Source: an uncultured Algibacter sp.
GTDB lineage: Bacteria; Bacteroidota; Bacteroidia; Flavobacteriales; Flavobacteriaceae
Length of the DNA: 64,000 nucleotides
Direction of reading: 5' to 3'
Assembly (NCBI RefSeq): GCF_947487575.1
Contig: NZ_CANKXG010000008.1
Span: 179,451 to 243,450 of the forward strand
In this document: positions 61,058 to 64,000 of the stretch, piece after piece
How positions within the stretch are numbered: the first letter of the stretch is position 1
Layout of the letters: every line of letters begins with the position of its first letter
Made by a program: the position numbers and the translations under genes
Notes under the pieces: model-generated
The model's database searches: none
What the model saw: the letters and a program-made list of their open reading frames with translations, nothing else
Told to the model about the DNA's origin: nothing

Positions 61058-62425
61058 ATGAACCACGCAACTAAAGCTAAAGAATTTAATAAAGACGAAT
61101 CTAAAGTCAACTGGCACGACAAAGCATTATGGTATGTTAGAGAAAAACGAGACAAATCGGCACATAGCATTCAAGGTTGGGAATATTTGCGAGAATTAGG
61201 ATCAGCCATTAAAGCTAATGTATTATCAAATTTAGATGAGTACTTGGTCGAATTTGAATCTAATGCACAAAAAAACGGTATCCATGTACATTGGGCATCT
61301 AATGCTGAAGAACACAATAACATTGTAAATAGTATTCTTGAGAAACACAATGCAAAAAGGGTCGTTAAAAGTAAATCCATGCTTACTGAAGAATGCCATT
61401 TAAATCCATTCTTAGAAAAAAAAGGAATTGAAGTTATTGATACAGACTTAGGAGAGCGCATTGTTCAATTGGCTGAAGAGCCACCAAGCCATATTGTACT
61501 CCCTGCAATTCATAAAACGAAAGAACAAGTTGATGAATTATTTCAAGAACATCTTGGAACGAAACCTAGCCAAGGAAACCCTGAATACTTAGTTAGTGAA
61601 GCACGAAAACATTTAAGAGATAAATTTTTAAAAGCAGATGTAGCCATTACAGGAGTCAATTTTGCAGTTGCAGATACAGGTGGCTTTGTTGTCTGTACTA
61701 ATGAGGGCAATGCTGATATGGGTGTCCATTTATCAAAAGTGCACATTGCATGTATGGGTATTGAGAAAATTATTCCTAAAGAAAAACACTTAGGTGTGTT
61801 TTTACGTTTACTAGCCAGAAGTGCTACAGGGCAACCTATTACAACCTATTCTTCGCATTTTAATAAACCCGAAGAAGGCAAAGAAATGCATATTGTTATT
61901 GTTGACAATGGAAGAACTGAACAACTGAGTAGAGAAGATTTTAGAGCCTCTCTACATTGTATACGTTGTGGTGCTTGTATGAACACCTGCCCGATATACA
62001 GAAGAAGTGGCGGTCATAGTTATGATTACACAATACCTGGACCAATTGGGTCTATTCTTTCCCCTGGTAAAGATTTGAAAAAACACAGTTCACTCCCTTT
62101 TGCATCCACGCTATGTGGGTCTTGTTCTAACGTATGCCCTGTGAAGATTAATATTCATGAACAGCTATACAAATGGCGACAAGTTATTGTTAAAGAGGAA
62201 AAACAACCTGTAGTAAAAAAATCTATTTTAAAAGTTGCAGGGATTATATTAGCTAAACCAAGCTTATATGGTTTTGCAGGAAAATCAGCGAGATTTGCTT
62301 TAAAACATTTACCAAAATTTATGATATACAACAAATTAAACGCTTGGGGTAAAGCCAGAGATTTACCAGAGATAAAGAATGAAAATTTTGATGAATGGTA
62401 CAAAAAACGAAATAAAAATGGGTAG
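61058..62425 (+). CDS. lutB: L-lactate oxidation complex, Fe-S subunit LutB
   Basis: 455 residues. An N-terminal LUD-type domain (about 55-290, 'GVNFAVADTGGFVVCTNEGN') is followed by two 4Fe-4S motifs: 'LHCIRCGACMNTCPIYRRS' and 'CGSCSNVCPVKINIHEQL'. It starts two bases after lutA. The stop overlaps lutC by eight bases. Confidence 0.92.
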   Translation: MNHATKAKEFNKDESKVNWHDKALWYVREKRDKSAHSIQGWEYLRELGSAIKANVLSNLDEYLVEFESNAQKNGIHVHWASNAEEHNNIVNSILEKHNAKRVVKSKSMLTEECHLNPFLEKKGIEVIDTDLGERIVQLAEEPPSHIVLPAIHKTKEQVDELFQEHLGTKPSQGNPEYLVSEARKHLRDKFLKADVAITGVNFAVADTGGFVVCTNEGNADMGVHLSKVHIACMGIEKIIPKEKHLGVFLRLLARSATGQPITTYSSHFNKPEEGKEMHIVIVDNGRTEQLSREDFRASLHCIRCGACMNTCPIYRRSGGHSYDYTIPGPIGSILSPGKDLKKHSSLPFASTLCGSCSNVCPVKINIHEQLYKWRQVIVKEEKQPVVKKSILKVAGIILAKPSLYGFAGKSARFALKHLPKFMIYNKLNAWGKARDLPEIKNENFDEWYKKRNKNG

Positions 62426-62996
62426 AGAAGCTATTTTACAATCAATAAAAGAAAACAAACCAGATTTACTTCCTATGCCAACCGTTAATGTTGAGGCTTT
62501 TGCTGAAGACCTCAATATACTAGAGGTCTTTAAAAATAATATTGCTTTAGTTGGAGGTAACATAAAACAAATTGAAAAAAAAGCCATTGATACTGAAGTT
62601 AAGACCATTTACTCAAAGGCAAAACGCATAGTTTCTACTTCATCTAAAACAGCTTTAGGAACAGTTAAAATTTCTATTGATACTGATCCACATGAACTTG
62701 AAGATATCGATTTGGCAATTGTAGAAGGCGAATTTGGTGTATCTGAAAATGGTGCTATATGGGTGACTGCTGAAAACAGTATCGTTCGTGCGTTACCATT
62801 TATTACAAATGACCTTGTTATCATTCTTGAAAAAGACAAACTTTATCTTCACATGCACCAAGCTTATGATATAATTAGCCAAAGAAACAGGAGTTTTGGA
62901 GTCTTTATATCTGGACCTTCTAAAACAGCAGATATTGAACAATGCTTAGTTGTTGGTGCTCATGGCGCTATGAGCTTAACGGTATTATTAGTATAG
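62418..62996 (+). CDS. lutC: L-lactate oxidation complex subunit LutC
   Basis: The start at 62418 (MGREAILQSIKENKP, 192 residues) is preferred: it gives a normal LutC length and an eight-base overlap with lutB, while the ORF-track start lies inside lutB. LUD domain: 'ALGTVKISIDTDPHELEDI', 'FGVSENGAIWVTAENS', 'IEQCLVVGAHGAMSL'. Third subunit of the lactate-oxidising complex. Confidence 0.92.
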   Translation: MGREAILQSIKENKPDLLPMPTVNVEAFAEDLNILEVFKNNIALVGGNIKQIEKKAIDTEVKTIYSKAKRIVSTSSKTALGTVKISIDTDPHELEDIDLAIVEGEFGVSENGAIWVTAENSIVRALPFITNDLVIILEKDKLYLHMHQAYDIISQRNRSFGVFISGPSKTADIEQCLVVGAHGAMSLTVLLV

Positions 62997-63060
62997 AGAA
63001 AATAAACGTGTACATCAATTTATACATTGCTTTTTCGCTCTAATTAAAACAATTTCAAAT

Positions 63061-63840
63061 ATGAAAAAATTAGTATTCTTATCATTAGCAGTATTAATTC
63101 TATCTAGTTTTCAACAGACTTCAATTATTGAAAAAACACTTAAAGATATTAACAGTAACTTTAAGAATATGAAAGTTACCTTAGTGAATTGGCCTAATAG
63201 CTTACAACCAAAATTAGGGAATTTAAAAAAAACAGCTTTTATGGCGTTTCCTAAAAGAAGAACTAAAAAAAAGCTACCACTACTTATTTCGTTACACGGT
63301 GCTGGAGGAAAAACATGGACTGTTGAAGAGCAGCTTAGTCGTTCAGCAAAAGTTAAAGGGCTTTCACTTGCTGAATTAGCAGGTAAAGAGCTCATTCTTT
63401 TAGAACCAAATTCTTTTGAGAAATGGAACCCAGACACTTTAAACATAATGTTAGATTACATCCTTGAAACGCACCCTGAAATTGATACAAATCGTATCTA
63501 CCTTATAGGACACAGCATGGGAGGTATAGGAACATGGAATTGGATACTAAAATCACCTAACCGTTTTGCTGCGGCTGCACCCTCTGGTTTTAGAGGTATA
63601 AATGAGCAAGACGATATAAGTAAATTAGCCAAACTTCCTGTTTGGGGAATGGTAGGTGGTAATGATGAAAAGAATGTTGAACCCGTAAAAAAAATGATAT
63701 CTCTTCTGCAGAATGAAGGTAATACTAACGTAAAACACACTGCATTTCCTGGTGCTAATCATGCTAAAGGCAACGCCATGGTATTTAGTGCTACAGAATG
63801 TATTGACTGGATGCTTAATTTTTCAAGTAGAACAAATTAA
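63061..63840 (+). CDS. Exported alpha/beta hydrolase (esterase/depolymerase-like)
   Basis: 259 residues. A signal peptide ('LVFLSLAVLILSSFQQ') and an alpha/beta hydrolase core: oxyanion 'LLISLHGAGGKTW', nucleophile 'LIGHSMGGIGTW', and a late His in 'FPGANHAKGNAM'. It looks like a PHB-depolymerase-like or carbohydrate-ester esterase; the substrate is unknown. Monocistronic, with its own terminator. Confidence 0.85.
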   Translation: MKKLVFLSLAVLILSSFQQTSIIEKTLKDINSNFKNMKVTLVNWPNSLQPKLGNLKKTAFMAFPKRRTKKKLPLLISLHGAGGKTWTVEEQLSRSAKVKGLSLAELAGKELILLEPNSFEKWNPDTLNIMLDYILETHPEIDTNRIYLIGHSMGGIGTWNWILKSPNRFAAAAPSGFRGINEQDDISKLAKLPVWGMVGGNDEKNVEPVKKMISLLQNEGNTNVKHTAFPGANHAKGNAMVFSATECIDWMLNFSSRTN

Positions 63841-63878
63841 TCCATCCTCTTTAATTTTAACAAATTTTTAATGCAAAT

Positions 63879-63917
63879 AAAAAGACTCAACCAAATTAGC
63901 TGAGTCTTTTTATTTTA
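63879..63917 (+). terminator. Terminator after the esterase gene
   Basis: AAAAAGACTCA / TGAGTCTTTTT, a perfect 11-bp stem with a 10-base loop and a T tract. Confidence 0.85.
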
Positions 63918-63922
63918 TAGTT

Positions 63923-64000
63923 CTGTCCCGTCCTGAAATAGCGATACACTAAAACATTAGTGTAATGAAAACATCGGAAAACACTGGGTACGTAAAGCGT
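63923..64000 (+). mobile_element. Probable left end of an IS3-family insertion sequence (truncated by the window)
   Basis: TGTCCCGTCCTGAAATAGCG resembles terminal inverted repeats of IS3-type elements from Bacteroidetes. It lies just after the terminator, and an ORF starts within it 42 bases later. The right end is outside the window, so the assignment is provisional. Confidence 0.5.
63965..64000 (+). CDS. Partial transposase OrfA start
   Basis: ATG at 63965 opens 12 codons to the window edge, MKTSENTGYVKR, of the kind seen at the start of IS3-family OrfA proteins. Only this stub is visible. Confidence 0.45.
   Translation, partial: MKTSENTGYVKR

Noticed and set aside
1-64000. CRISPR array or phage region
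   Set aside because: No regularly spaced direct repeats and no phage structural or cas-like genes were seen anywhere in the window.

Overview
The window is AT-rich DNA from a bacterium of the Bacteroidota, most likely a marine member of the Flavobacteriaceae. The evidence is the MK-rich lipoprotein signal peptides with early lipobox cysteines, weak Shine-Dalgarno sites, a mevalonate pathway, NhaD, Omp85-type proteins ending in aromatic residues, and families typical of that group (DUF547, YwqK, DUF5706/PycTM). Assignments are from reading the sequence and the ORF translations only. No database search was run.

Layout. 1-8.7 kb (mostly minus): a truncated lipoprotein, a PAS-LuxR regulator, tRNA-Val, an exbB-exbD-tonB-folC operon, nhaD, an amino-acid dehydrogenase and anmK. 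8.8-17.3 kb (plus): an acyl-CoA dehydrogenase, then the most notable block, an arsenosugar biosynthesis cluster: AhpD-like protein, radical SAM ArsS, exported rhodanese, DUF2064 glycosyltransferase, purine nucleoside phosphorylase, arsenite methyltransferase ArsM, a sterol-desaturase-like membrane hydroxylase, a DUF547 lipoprotein and a family 2 glycosyltransferase. 17.3-23 kb (minus): a phosphoesterase, an Omp85-like protein, a lipoprotein, a GH113-like hydrolase, an outer-membrane protein and a second DUF547 protein. 23-32 kb: divergent FAD oxidoreductase and membrane ferredoxin, a decayed GIY-YIG nuclease among dispersed repeats, a YwqK protein and three glycosyltransferases, one carrying an in-frame palindromic repeat.

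32-41 kb (mostly minus): a pseudouridine-synthase paralogue lacking its catalytic Asp, an isoprenoid group (UbiA, mevalonate kinase, mevalonate diphosphate decarboxylase), BaiN-like flavoprotein, GDPD, TesB and thioredoxin. 41-51 kb (minus): a phosphoesterase-Omp85 fusion and a redox-repair run (aldo/keto reductase, hydrolase-OsmC fusion, two MsrA, SelO, glutaredoxin, redoxin, MsrB). 51-58 kb: an HD-PycTM protein convergent with a GAF protein, then a transaldolase-like protein and transketolase. 58-64 kb: an NCS1 permease with a tiny membrane protein, lutABC for lactate oxidation, an exported esterase, and the probable left edge of an IS3-type element at the window end.

How the genes work together. 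ArsM should methylate arsenite, ArsS should attach the 5'-deoxyadenosyl group, the phosphorylase could release adenine, and the glycosyltransferases would finish the sugar. A family of about 85-107 bp hairpin elements sits just 3' of five unrelated genes, always in the same orientation relative to the gene. It is the clearest non-coding signal in the window.
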